NCBI GenBank assembly: GCA_036346375.1
Contig: CM070520.1
Span: 48,937,854-49,001,853 of the forward strand
Reading direction: 5' to 3'
Source of the DNA: Guadua angustifolia
Taxonomy: Eukaryota > Streptophyta > Magnoliopsida > Poales > Poaceae
Length of the DNA: 64,000 nucleotides
Of this stretch, positions 20,840 to 31,879 are shown one piece after another. The position numbers and the translations under genes are program-made. The notes under the pieces are model-generated. The model made no database searches, was not told where the DNA came from, and was given only the letters and a program-made list of their open reading frames with translations. The stretch's first letter is position 1; each line of letters begins with the position of its first letter.

Positions 20840-22870
20840 TGAGCTTGCTTTCTTCGACATGCACCAATTTTAGAGAAGCTCACACGTCTACTTTGGAAGG
20901 TATATGCATTCTAATATGCTAGTCGATGTCTTATCAAAGTTATCATGCATGATTGATTGAGCTGACGTATTTTTCTCTGTTATAGGAACATGAACATATA
21001 GTGAAAATGGAAGAAAGCCGTTGTCCAGTGGAAGAATTGCTTCAATCTGAGCACCTTAAAATAGTCGAAGTCAGATGAGTAAAGTTTGATGAATGGGTTC
21101 ACAAATTTTTGAAGATCTTGAATATATATGGCATAACTCCTGAAAAAATCACTATCCAGATTACTGAAAGTCCATCCGTATGTAAGTTTCATGCTATTCC
21201 TCTTTTAAGTTAAATATTGGAATTCTGCCTGCTTCTTGTGTACTATGTTTGCTTATGTGTCCTAAAGTAGGTAATGAGAAGGCTCTCAAAATAATTAGAA
21301 GTAAATGTTTGAAATGTGTTTGTTGAAAATGAAAAGTTTCAAACTCCTCACATATGTTGAGGAAAAAAGGAGTTAAGTGCTGTGCTTTGATTATGTTAGC
21401 AGCAGTCATCTGATATGGTATTTAGAGTTGTCATGGGGGGAAATATGCATGGAATGAGGAGATCAGTAGCAGTTGCGTGAGTCATCAGCAGCAGTTTCGG
21501 TAGAAGGGAGTTAGGCATGGGATCATGAAGCAGCGTCCAGCCAGTGCCCGAGTTCAGGAGTTGTTAGAGATAGATTCCTGTTAGGGAGTGTGTAATCAGA
21601 ATCAGAGATGAGTTTTTACGGATAGAGTTCGATTGTGTATCTATTCCGGTTGTTTTTCTAGTTAAGAGTCCTAGGTGATTAGGAAGTTGGTTAAAGACTT
21701 CTATAAAAAGGCATCTAGTCGTATAATTGGGATTAAGCCAGAAATAAATGTATTTCCTCACCTATTCTTCCTATCTCACCTACATTGTCTTCTCAGCCTT
21801 CAACACCATCCGTCGTGCTGTCTTCCTCACCATGGTTCCACTTGGGCACAAGCCTACAACTGAGAAACCTCCCACCTTTCATGATTGTGTGTTACACAGG
21901 CTAGGTGTGGCAAGACATGTGGTTCTATGAAGCACTATTTATACACAATCACATTTTGTATGTAGTTATTGCAACCATTTAGGTCATTGGCATTATTTGA
22001 ATGGCACTACTTTTAGCATTGTTTCGAGATGCTCTCTTGGAACACCGATATTAATTAGAGAAATTAAACACTGGAACTATCCATGTTAAATGGGAAAATG
22101 ACGCCACTAGCTGTGGATCTCAGTCAAGAGAAAAGGGAAAATTACATCTAATTCATCTTGAAACAGCTCATAAAGGTGTTTAATTGCTTAATGAAAAATG
22201 ACATATCTTATATATCAATTATGTAGGTTTAATATGATGCATTGATCTGATTTAATATATCTAAAATGCTTTTACGTTGGCAATACCTTGTGTCATATGT
22301 TATGTAAATAATTTTTCTCAAAGTTAAATTGCGCTTGTAACAGCTTACTTGTTGAGACTTGTGAATGTTCTTGTACTGCTTGAATCTTGGAGTTAAATTT
22401 ACTATATGACTATTGTCTTAAAATAATTCACATTAAAGTTTAGTATTAAAAAATTGGATTTAGTTTCTAGCTGGCGCCTCCTACACAATGAAAAATTGGC
22501 TGTTTAGCAAAACCAATGTGGAATTGGAGCATGAAGGTTCACTATATGTCAGGAATTGCTCTTTTGTATATCTCCAAGCACAAATTAAATGTGAACTTGA
22601 AATTTTATATGTTGGACTGGTGGTGGGTAAAATGATGACTATCCCAAATTTTATCATTTTTCCATGTTGATATGATGCTTGAATCAAAACAATTTCTTTG
22701 TAAATGAATCAGGAGCATAGAGGTCTGAACTCAGAAGGCTATTAGAATTTTTTGTAAATGTTGTATGCAGTCTGGTAGATGCTCGATCTTGTGGTGGCTA
22801 TATATTTATTGTCTGCCGTGCTTAATCATTTGGGTTAGTTCTTTTCGTCTCCTACTAGCTGCACATCTAT
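20840..22870 (+). repeat. Segmental duplication, copy B
   Basis: Matches 3611-5646 throughout. It includes the FBD exon, an in-frame stop, and the downstream TATAAAAAGG stretch. Confidence 0.9.
20983..21183 (+). pseudogene. FBD exon relic, second copy
   Basis: Encodes the same FBD segment as 3755-3950 (VKMEESRCPVEELLQSEHLK, then FDEWVHKFLKILNIYGIT). It contains an in-frame TGA near 21077 and lacks all upstream exons, so it is a truncated pseudogene. Confidence 0.8.
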
Positions 22871-22884
22871 GCAAAGACTTGAGG

Positions 22885-22984
22885 ATAACTTACAGCACCC
22901 CATTAGTATATGACAGGTTAACTTGCAGGTTAACTTACAACACCCCATTAGTATAAGACTTGCAGTTTAACTTACAGCACCACA
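22885..22984 (+). repeat. Short direct repeats
   Basis: TAACTTACAGCACCCCATTA occurs nearly twice and a third time in part, spaced 46 and about 36 bp, just after copy B ends. Confidence 0.8.
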
Positions 22985-22990
22985 TTGTTC

Positions 22991-24139
22991 CAAGCAGGTT
23001 AAAACAGCTCATGGATTAAGAGCTATAAGATATTCAAATTTTGAACTGTGAGAAGTAGTATCATGTGCACTCATGTGGACAATTGTGTCATGAGAAAGTG
23101 CTAGGCATCTTTCTCTTATATGGGAACACAAAGGAATTTAAACACAACATACTTCAAAATAAAAGGGAAGAAAATCAGTGCAGCATGTATCTCTATCTGC
23201 TCACTTATTTAGCTACTTGTTTCCGTTGCAACTCGAGGCTTTTCAGCATCTTCGTCTTGCTTGCTCTGGCAATTGAAAAAATCGATCAAATGACATTGTA
23301 GTGAAGATTATCTTCCGGAAGGTTAAGTAGTACATTCTACTCCAAGTCACAAAAATCCACCATTTGCAAGTCTGGAAACAATAATCCTACAATGAAGGCA
23401 CATGTCATCAGCACGAGGAGCAAGATCTGAAACCAATCTACAAAATGACAGGATTCAGAAACTCATTGATATTACAAACCTTGGTGAAAACTTTGCTCAG
23501 GGCTTCAGTCTGCTATTTCTACCTCAGCAGCCTCTACGAATGGCATATTTCCAAGTCTTCGGTTTTGATAGCCTAGGCCCTGAATCATAAATGAATGTTA
23601 GAATTTATATGTGCATATCAATGTATAATACAGGAGAATAAACTAGAGAATCTTCTAATGTATGGCACATTGTCCATGGGAGTTCAAACAAAACCATTCT
23701 TTATATAAGAAAGGTGCAAGATAATTAAACTACTCATCTAGCTTTGGACTGTTGTACATTTTGGAACCTAACTTTTGGAGTTGGGCTTCAGCCCGTTCAA
23801 TTGGGTTTTGTTAAATCTACTGATTATTTGTGTCAACTACACTAAGGGCTTCTTTTCGACTAGGGGTGAAATTGATGGACCAAAATAATCCAACAGAATA
23901 GTTTAGGTACTAAAATTGCCAAAGCCCCGAGTTTAAGGACCAAAATGCTCCTTTCTCTGACCAAATCAAAACTTTATTTCTTACCACCGAATCGACAAAT
24001 GGTTTTGTAACATGAAAATTAGTGCCAAATCAAAAGGCATACTCTATACAAATTCATACGGGACATTAGTTTGCTTGGTTGCATTGCACTAGGCTTAGTT
24101 CTTTTCTCTTTTTAAATAATTTTAAAAAATACATAATAC
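22991..24139. other. Unassigned 3' flank of the NLR gene
   Basis: AT-rich sequence with no supported gene. Small frames at 23065-23301 and 23402-23590 have no recognisable content. Confidence 0.4.
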
Positions 24140-24363
24140 TCCCTGCATTCCTTAATAGATGTTATTATAGGATTTTGTATAACAGCTAAGGCATGTGTAT
24201 AAAAGACCATAATATCCTCCTTCATCTAGTAGTATGACCTTAGAAATAGGCATGGGTATGCAAAGGAAAGAAGGTGAAAAGTTATCTTAGAATTGTAGAA
24301 TGATATGTATTTAAAAACAAAAATTTAAAAGTTAAAATGATATATATTTAGGAACCAAAGGAG
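24140..24363. mobile_element. Stowaway-like MITE at the NLR 3' end
   Basis: Left end CTCCCTGCATTCCTTAA follows TA. The reverse complement of the right end reads CTCCTTTGGTTCCTAAATA. These are imperfect terminal inverted repeats of the mariner-like MITE type, and the right end overlaps the last NLR codons. Confidence 0.6.
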
Positions 24364-27300
24364 CAAAAGCAAATGGATGCATGAGTTTGTTGGAAGGTAC
24401 CTTCAATATGAGCATCTATATGTTTCTCCTCAAGGTCATTGAGTCGTAGCTGCAGGCATGTAGGGAGTGACTTTATACGAGGACAGTTATAAATGGTAAG
24501 GGATTGAAGGGATGTGTATGATTCAGGCCCATTTGGTATGGCCACCATGCAAACGCAATTGGAAAGGAACAGGGATTTCAATGATGGAAACTCCCCTGAG
24601 CAAGATTCCAGTGATCTCAACGTCGTACAGTCAATAATTGTTAGTTTTTGTACGGCATCCAGCTGGCCTGATAGGGACTCGATATTACAGCACTCATCAA
24701 TGAAGATGTACGTGAGGGTCGAGGGAAGATTAAGAAGGTTTGAAATGCTATCACACCTATATAGTTCTAGGGATTCCAGGCATGGAAGGAACAGCTCCGT
24801 GGCTGATGGCGACAGCCTTTGTACAGCTGTGGAGTGCATGATGTCAGTGCCAGGTTGAATTACTGCTGACTCTTCCTGCTGTTCAACCTGATTTGTCCTC
24901 TCCAAACTCGCAACCGGATTCCAAAATTTCAACTCAAGCTTAGGGCAATCATGAATATACATTCTTTTGAGAGATGCAGCCACGTTGAAGATCTCCACCA
25001 AACTTTCACAGTACGCTATTTCTAGAGACTCGAGACATGGCAGGAGTTGACTCCTTTCTGATGTTGATTGGTCAGGAGATTGCATGTATCCAATCAGTTT
25101 GCTGCACTCATCAATACGTAATGTCCTCAAGGATACCAAGCTTTGGAACTCTTTCTCTGGCCAGTGGACGAGCCCATCGCAGCGACCAATGCTCAAATCT
25201 TGAAGCTGTACAAAACATCGCAACCAATGTGCACTTAAGCGGAAGAAGTTGCCACAACCACGTATGGATAATTTAGTGAGCTTCGGTGCTTTAGGAAAAC
25301 TTGTTAGCTCTGGGCATCCACAAATACTAGCATTCTCAAGGTTTGGAAAGGTGGAATGTTCACCATCTGTTCCTTCCGTCATCCCACAGCTCTTTAAACT
25401 ATCTAAAAATAATAGGTGGATTTCCTTTAATTCTGGAAATGCCGAATTGGAACTTGTATGGTCTCCAAGTAGAAGTGGTGCTTCCGGTAATACCGTTAGC
25501 TTTTTGCAGTTCTTGATTGACAGCTTCTCAAGTTGAGGAAACATTATCTGTTCTCTTTGCCGCCCATCTATTTCCAACCATCTCTCAAAATCCGGCAGAT
25601 ATCCTGCCTTAAGCTCCTTCAGTTTTGGAAATGTAAAGGATGTATCACCGCTGCACAAGAATTTTAATTTTTTCAATCCATATAAAGAAAGAAGTCGTAG
25701 TTCTGGAGGAACCTGCGGTGCTTCTAGTAATGTCGTTAGCTTCTCGCAGTTCTGGATTGACAGCTTCTCAAGTTGAGGAAACATTATCGGTTCACCTTGC
25801 CGCCCATCAATTTCCAACCATCTCTCGAAATCCAGCAGATCTTCTAGCTCAAGCTCCTTCAGTTTTGGAAATGTAAAGGATGTATCACCGCTGCACAAGA
25901 ATTTTAATTTTTTCAATTCATGCAAAGAAAGAAGTCGTAGTTCTGGTAGCTGGCACGATGGAGGAACCTGCGGTGCTTCTAGTAATGTCTTTAGCTTCTC
26001 GCAGTTCTCGATTGACAGCTTCTCAAGTTGAGGAAACATTATCAGTTCTCTTTGCCGCCCATCTATTTCCATCCATCTCTCCAAATCTGGCAGATGTTTT
26101 AGCTCAAGCTCTCTCAGTTTTGGAAACGTAAAGGATGTATCACCACTGCACAAGAATTTTAATTTTTTCAACCCATCCAAAGAAAAAAGTTGTAGTTCTT
26201 GCAGCTGGCACAGGGGAGGTAGCTTCTGGAGATTCTTGCAACCAAACAAATGGAGCTCAACCACTTTTCGCAACTTACCCATCCACTCCGGAGAAGTGGT
26301 GTCTTGGTAGCCCCTTATCGTTAGAGCCTGCAGCCCATCATGAGGTTCTAGAAGCTCTAACACCAGATCATTATGCTGTTGCTCCTCCTCACTTGTCCAT
26401 TTTAAAGTCAGCTCTCTGAGTTCCATCTTATTTCCGAGGTTTGCCACTTTTGCATCTGCTCCTGTCACATTTTCTAGCTGCGTTAGCTCTAGTCGACCAC
26501 ACAGGTTTAAATGCTGCAGCTCTCCAAGATTACTGCAATCCGAGTCAGCACCCACTACAAAACATGTAAGTGTCTGTAGGGAATTGAGTCGGCTGAGGTC
26601 AGGCGGCATGCACTTCAACCGGCTGCATCCATCAGTGTAGAGGTGACGGAGGGCATTCATGTACTTCATTTGCCTTGGAAGTTGACGAAGATCATAGCAG
26701 CCAGAAAGGTTCAACGTTTGCAGGTTATATAGAATGCTTATATCTTCAGGAAGTGCTTTGATATCACTATGTGAGAGATCAAGATACCTCAGGTGACGCA
26801 AGTGCTTTGGTTTCAGTAGGAATGTACTCCGATATTGACAAAGTCGTAGTGCTCGCACTGAGCTATACTTTGATTGATGCTGCAACGAACCAGATACTCT
26901 ACCTCCATGACACAGCAATGTTTGGATAGCTGGAGACGTTTTCTTCAGAAAATCATTCAACATAGTTCCTTGATCTTCGCATGTCAATAACAAATGGCGA
27001 GCAGTACTTGGAAACAACTCCGTTTGACTCGGTCTCTCCGCCATAGTGACACATTCCTTTTGCATAACAGACTGTGCAACATCATGCATGAGATCATGGA
27101 TATTACATGTCGTTCTAGAACAATACCCATGTATGCTTTTATATTTGTGAACTGGGACATGCTTCACACCCTGAAAGAATGACCTTGAGGCCAGCTCATT
27201 GAATATCTGTCGCCCAATGGTTTCAGGACGAACTTCTTTTTGCTCTGGGATAAATCCATTTGCCATCCATAATTGGATCATCTTGTCAACATCAATCTTG

Positions 27301-28645
27301 TAATCCTTGGGAAATACAGCACAGAAAGCAAAGCATTGCTTCATGTGTGATGGCAAGTCGTTGTAGCTGAGCTTGAGTATTGGTAAAATTCCAGTCTCCT
27401 CATCAGAGATGACGCTTTTTGTTGACACAACCCTCCATTCTTCCACGCTGGTCTTGGTACGCAGTACAGAGCCCAGTGCCGTTGCGGCTAATGGAGAGCC
27501 CTTACATTTATCCGCAATCTCACCAACCATCTCAAGTAGCTCAGGCTTTCCCTCCTTTTGAGCACCAAATGCTCTCGTCTTGATAATTTCCTCTATGAAG
27601 CTTTTCTCCAAAGCTGTGAGGTTGTAGGCTTCAACTGTACCCATTGCTTGAGCCACTCCTTCATCACGGGTTGTTGTCAGCACTGCACTACCAATGCCAC
27701 CATGTTGAAGGTGGGTCTTCAGCTTCTCCCACTTATCGGAGAAGGTGATCCCAGTTTTCCAGACGTCATCCAATACAAGGAGGTATCTCTGTGCACTCAC
27801 TTCTTTTTGAAGGCGATCCAGAGGTGATGGGCTATCATCCTTCATGTTGGTAGCTGCTTCAACTATACTTTTAGCCAGGAATACACATCAAAGTTGTCAG
27901 GCACACACACCCAGAGCCGCAACTGGAAATGCTTCTGAACTTGAGGGTCATTGTAAACAAGCTGTGCTAAGGTGGTCTTGCCCAGCCCCCCCATTCCAAC
28001 GATGGGAACAACCGCGAGATCTGCGTTGCTAGCTTGACCAAGCAATTTTGCAACAACGTTCTCAATATCTTTGCTTCTTGATCTTTTAGCAATATTCATA
28101 GGGTCTTGGATGTAATGATCCTTCTGCCTCCATTCCTGGGACATTTGCCGTGGTTGAGGGTGGTCTGTGAACCGAAATTCATTCATCTCACGGTATCTGA
28201 ACCCAAAAGCATTCATCTCTGCAACAAGGACATCAATCCTCTGCACAATCTTGCTAAGTTTCTTGCCCATGCTGTAACGGAATGCAATACGGTTGTGAGA
28301 AGGAAAGAGTTTTACTGAATCCACGAGGCCGAGCTTGCCGTAGTGCCCATCCTTCCTGGCTTTGCGGCGGAGCGCCTCGTACTGGAACTCGTCGAAGGCG
28401 TCATTCGCCTCATATGCCACCTTCTTGAGCGCCTCAAGCCAGGCTCTGACCCCTTCTTTGTGGGCCGCCTGCTCCTCAGCGTCAGTGATGACGTCCAGGA
28501 TGGCCGGCAGATTGCGCATGAGGATCTTATGCTGGTCCTCCATGCCCTCCATCACCTTGTACTGCTCCAGGAGGTAGCTGGACGCCTTCTCCTTCACAAT
28601 GGTGACAAGCGGCCCGATAAGCGGCCCCATGATCAGCTCAGCCAT
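24348..28645 (-). pseudogene. CNL-type (CC-NB-ARC-LRR) disease resistance gene with one frameshift
   Basis: Single-exon NLR immune receptor. Start is MAELIMG at 28645, the usual start of this rice RGA-like family, not the upstream ATG at 28696. N-terminal coiled coil about residues 1-150 with AYEANDAFDEF. P-loop GMGGLGKTT at about 27997-27971. The frame then breaks at about 27876 (TTCCTGGCT), where one base appears missing, and resumes before MKDDSP. From 27845: kinase-2 LLVLDDVW, TTTRDE, GSPLAA (GLPL variant), CFAFCAVFPKDY, and LMHDV (MHD). Many LRRs follow, including a tripled block, ending at 24348. With the single base accounted for, the frame is open for about 1,432 codons, a normal length. 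The last codons lie in a MITE. It may be a functional gene hidden by a consensus error or a young pseudogene. Confidence 0.9.
25500..26215 (-). repeat. Threefold LRR block in the NLR
   Basis: Anchor sequences recur at 25621, 25861 and 26116, giving periods of 240 and 255 bp (80 and 85 codons). Each unit encodes KKLKFLCSGDTSFTFPKL... and ...MFPQLEKLSI-NC. The 15-bp difference is an extra SCQLP-type insert in one unit. Near identity shows recent in-frame duplication. Confidence 0.95.
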
Positions 28646-28925
28646 TGCAGCACTCAGAGCTCCCAAGAACACACGTGCAGTGACACAGGGAAACACAATT
28701 TCAGAGTGGAGAAGAGAATGGCCGAGTGATAGCTTTCTGGAAAAGGATGCCGAGTAATAGCTTTCAGGGAGTCAAGTGGATGCGTCCTATTGGTTGCATC
28801 GACTGCTACAGTATGCAGTGGCGTTTGTACAAATGGTTGATCACCTTAAACAACACTCTTTTGTACAGCCTGTTCCGGATTTTCAACAATTCACACCTGC
28901 ATTCAACATTCTGCAATTAGCAGTT
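28646..28925 (-). promoter_or_regulatory. NLR 5' region, copy 1
   Basis: Upstream of the start codon; related copies are at 34168-34435 and 62992-63135. It contains a short internal duplication (GCCGAGTgATAGCTTTC / GCCGAGTaATAGCTTTC near 28722-28762). Promoter function is inferred from position. Confidence 0.6.
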
Positions 28926-29578
28926 GCAAGCAGGGATTCAAATTTCGTTTGGGGAAAAATACGGGGTATGATTGAAATCTGAAATTTTGGTGAAATTTCG
29001 ATATTTTAGACAAATTTTGGTCAAAATTCAAATCCGGTCTGTTTGTCACCAAAAAATTCGAATTCTGGCGAAATTTACTGAAAGTTTGGGCGAAATTGTC
29101 AAATTTTTTATCATTTTGCACTAGTTGAAAAAGTGGGTCAAACAACGACGAACAATTTTGAAATTTTTTCTAGAGAGTCCTGACACATTGATAATTTTTC
29201 CATAAAAATTTCAGATGATTATCAACTCTAAGGAATTTTTAAAAAATTCAAACATTTCTACTGTCCTGATAAAACGCTGACCGACAAGTTTGAACCGAAT
29301 GAAAATTGGAACAAACAAGGTTATAAAATTTTGAAATTTTTTTGAATGGTCCTCACACATCCATAATATTCTCATAAAATTTTCAGATGATGATTAAGCA
29401 TCATGAATTTTTAAAAATTCAAAGAGTGCTACTGTCCTGTTAAAAGGCTTACCGGCAAACTTGAACGAAATGAAAAATTGTCCAAACCATGTTATAAAAT
29501 TTTGAAAATTTTTGTGGGTAGTATTGATGTATCATTAATGGTTATATAAAATTTTTAGATGATGATCATGCTTAAATA
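28926..29578. other. AT-rich repeat-like sequence rich in GAAATTT
   Basis: No gene. Phrases such as TGAAATTTCG and AAAATTTTGG recur. Comparable sequence follows the NLR upstream relic at about 63205-63370, so it may be an element shared by the paralogous flanks. Confidence 0.5.
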
Positions 29579-29750
29579 ATTTTTAAAAATTCTGATAGTA
29601 CTACGTCTTGATAAAAGCCTGATAATCAATACATAGATTTGCTTTAGCAATCAAAAAAGGTTTAATTTTTAAAAATTCTGATAGTACTACGTCTTGATAA
29701 AAGCCTGATAATCAATACATAGATTTGCTTTAGCAATCAAAAAAGGTTTA
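29579..29750. repeat. 86-bp tandem duplication
   Basis: Two identical units at 29579-29664 and 29665-29750. Confidence 0.95.
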
Positions 29751-30216
29751 AACTTTTTTAAAATTTTACAAAAGGATGATTAGGAAATGCAAAAATCTAG
29801 TGACAACACTGGTTGCTTACTAAATACTCTTTTTGTTACTGTATAGTAGTGGTTGTGCAAGATGAACTCTATCTCGACTAATCACCTAAAAATGCGGTTG
29901 TGATAGGGCACCGACATGTAGCCCCTGCATGATTGCCAGCAGGGGTGGGGCTACCGGAGATCTTAGGCCGACCAAGAGCAACACGCTAGCTCCAGATGAT
30001 ATATTTCAAAGCTCTCTTACAAAAATTGAAGCAAACTTACTAGTCTCACATTTTGTTTTCATTTGTACTCTTACCTTTTGTGTTCTTCCTATATAGTTCG
30101 CTCTTTCTAGTTTGAAATTTTGTAAGAAGCTTGATGCCCATGCATCCAGCTAAATTTGTTGAAAATTTACATGGACATCTATAAGCATCCCCCATTTTAT
30201 GCGGTGTTTTGTCAAA

Positions 30217-30440
30217 GTCACACGTCATATCAAGAAGTTGAAATGCACTATACAAATTTGCCCGTCGTTTAGTGGACACAGTCATATCTACCAAAAATAA
30301 TTCATGCACTATGTACAGTGATGAAGTAGGTCACACGCTTACATCACGAGGTTGAAATGCACCAGATTTTTGCCCGTCCTTTAGTAGACACACAATCATA
30401 TCTACCAAAATGATTCATGCACTATGTACAGAGGTGTGAA
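30217..30440. repeat. 113-bp imperfect tandem duplication
   Basis: Units start with GTCACACG at 30217 and 30330 and share the phrases TTTGCCCGTC and TTCATGCACTATGTACAG. The rest of 29751-30556 shows no gene. Confidence 0.85.
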
Positions 30441-30556
30441 GAAAGGATGACTCTGGAGAGAGCGAAAGTGAGTTCTCTTTATGCTGTTTATGCTGAGACT
30501 ATAAATCACTATTATATAAGTTATTGTCTATTATAAATAATTATTTGTGCTATAAT

Positions 30557-30618
30557 TAAAAGATTGTATGATCTCATAAAAGCAATCTAAAAGATTGTAT
30601 GATCTCATAAAGACAATC
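30557..30618. repeat. 31-bp tandem duplication
   Basis: TAAAAGATTGTATGATCTCA recurs 31 bp apart. Confidence 0.9.
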
Positions 30619-31456
30619 TTAAAATGATATTTATTATAAAAATTGTCTTTAGTTTTATCTTTAGATGATATTAAAGAGTATGTAAATAGTACTCATATCT
30701 ACTATTGTACGTGCTTTAAAAGCGTAAGTAGAGTTCTATTGCATTGGAAATCCTATTATTGCACAGCATGTATGGAAATTACAACCGCTCTCGAAGTCTC
30801 GAGGTTGTTGCGTAACAGATGTATAGACCCTTGTTCTTCGCACAACTTTCCCTTACATAATAGGTTCGTGCGTATTTCCGATCAAATACAAAGTTCATTT
30901 AGCTTGATGAACTACTAGTCACATGAAGTATTGGTTTGTCATCGTATCATCTCTCAACTTTTAAAAGGGTATATATAATATAAAATGCTATTACGTGGTT
31001 TCTTACAGATAGAACATACGTGCATGTATGTTTTAAAGCGAAAGACAGCCATCTAGGTGACTAAGCCTAGGCTGCTCTGCTACTCCATCCCCTCCATGTC
31101 CATCTCCAAGCTCCAAAGGTAAACCCTACATACGTAGCTACAATGGTAATGCAACGAGGGATCCATCTTTGCTGATTTCTATACTTTCATGTAAAGAGAT
31201 CATTGTTTGTATTCTTTGAGGAAAAATCAGTGAGTATGGATTTTGATCTACTAATTATTGTTCGCGTCAATTACTTTCTACTTTACTTGTTTAATCTAGT
31301 TTTCTTTCATGGTCTTAGATTAATTATTCTAGATTAATTCTTTAGGTTTGATAATTATTTTAGTAATTTTCAAAATTATTAAAAATAGAAAAAAAATTAA
31401 TTTTAGGTGTTTGTTTGCACCAATTCATCCCCTTCTTAGTCCGCCTCGATCCTTCA
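30619..31456 (+). mobile_element. Probable copia 5' LTR (left boundary not found)
   Basis: The sequence runs into a typical copia LTR end (CCCCTTCTTAGTCCGCCTCGATCCTTCA) immediately before a primer site. The start could not be placed. No protein gene is supported in the stretch. Confidence 0.45.
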
Positions 31457-31458
31457 AT

Positions 31459-31470
31459 TGGTATCAGAGC
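31459..31470 (+). promoter_or_regulatory. tRNA-iMet primer binding site
   Basis: TGGTATCAGAGC, the canonical initiator tRNA-Met site, two bases after a TTCA LTR end. Confidence 0.9.
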
Positions 31471-31506
31471 TGATTTGCTTTAGATTTAATTTAACAATTA
31501 AAAAGC

Positions 31507-31879
31507 ATGGCATATGTTGCATCTTTTTCTTTGACTAAACTTCCTATTCTTAGTGGTGATGATTACCCTTATTGGAAAAGTGCGCAAGGATTCATTTTTA
31601 AAATCCAAAGGGTGTGAATTGTGAGAAATTGTAGCTACGAAATATGTAAAACCAAAAAATATTATCACTAAGGAAGAAAAAGGAGCTTTACAGCTTGAAT
31701 AAAAAAGGCATTAGTTATTTTTATGGTGCATTACTAGGGATGCGTTTAATAGAATTTCTACATTGACAATTGTTCATAAAATTTGGTATTTTTAGAGATT
31801 ATTCATGAAGGTACTAATAAAGTTAAAAATACTAAAATTAAATTGTACATACATGAGTATGAGCTATTCAAGATAAACC
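31507..31879 (+). pseudogene. Copia gag relic
   Basis: Begins MAYVASFSLTKLPILSGDDYPYWKS, the copia gag start, then decays through stops and frameshifts. A later THEGT-KVK-TKI---YELFK-like stretch (about 31803-31872) is the end of the gag helical domain. The element is cut at 31880 by unrelated LTR-like sequence; no pol remains. Confidence 0.75.

Noticed and set aside
28646..28696. Upstream ATG at 28696 as the NLR start
   Set aside because: The added 17 residues do not match the family, and the sequence lies in the conserved upstream region; MAEL at 28645 is the family start.
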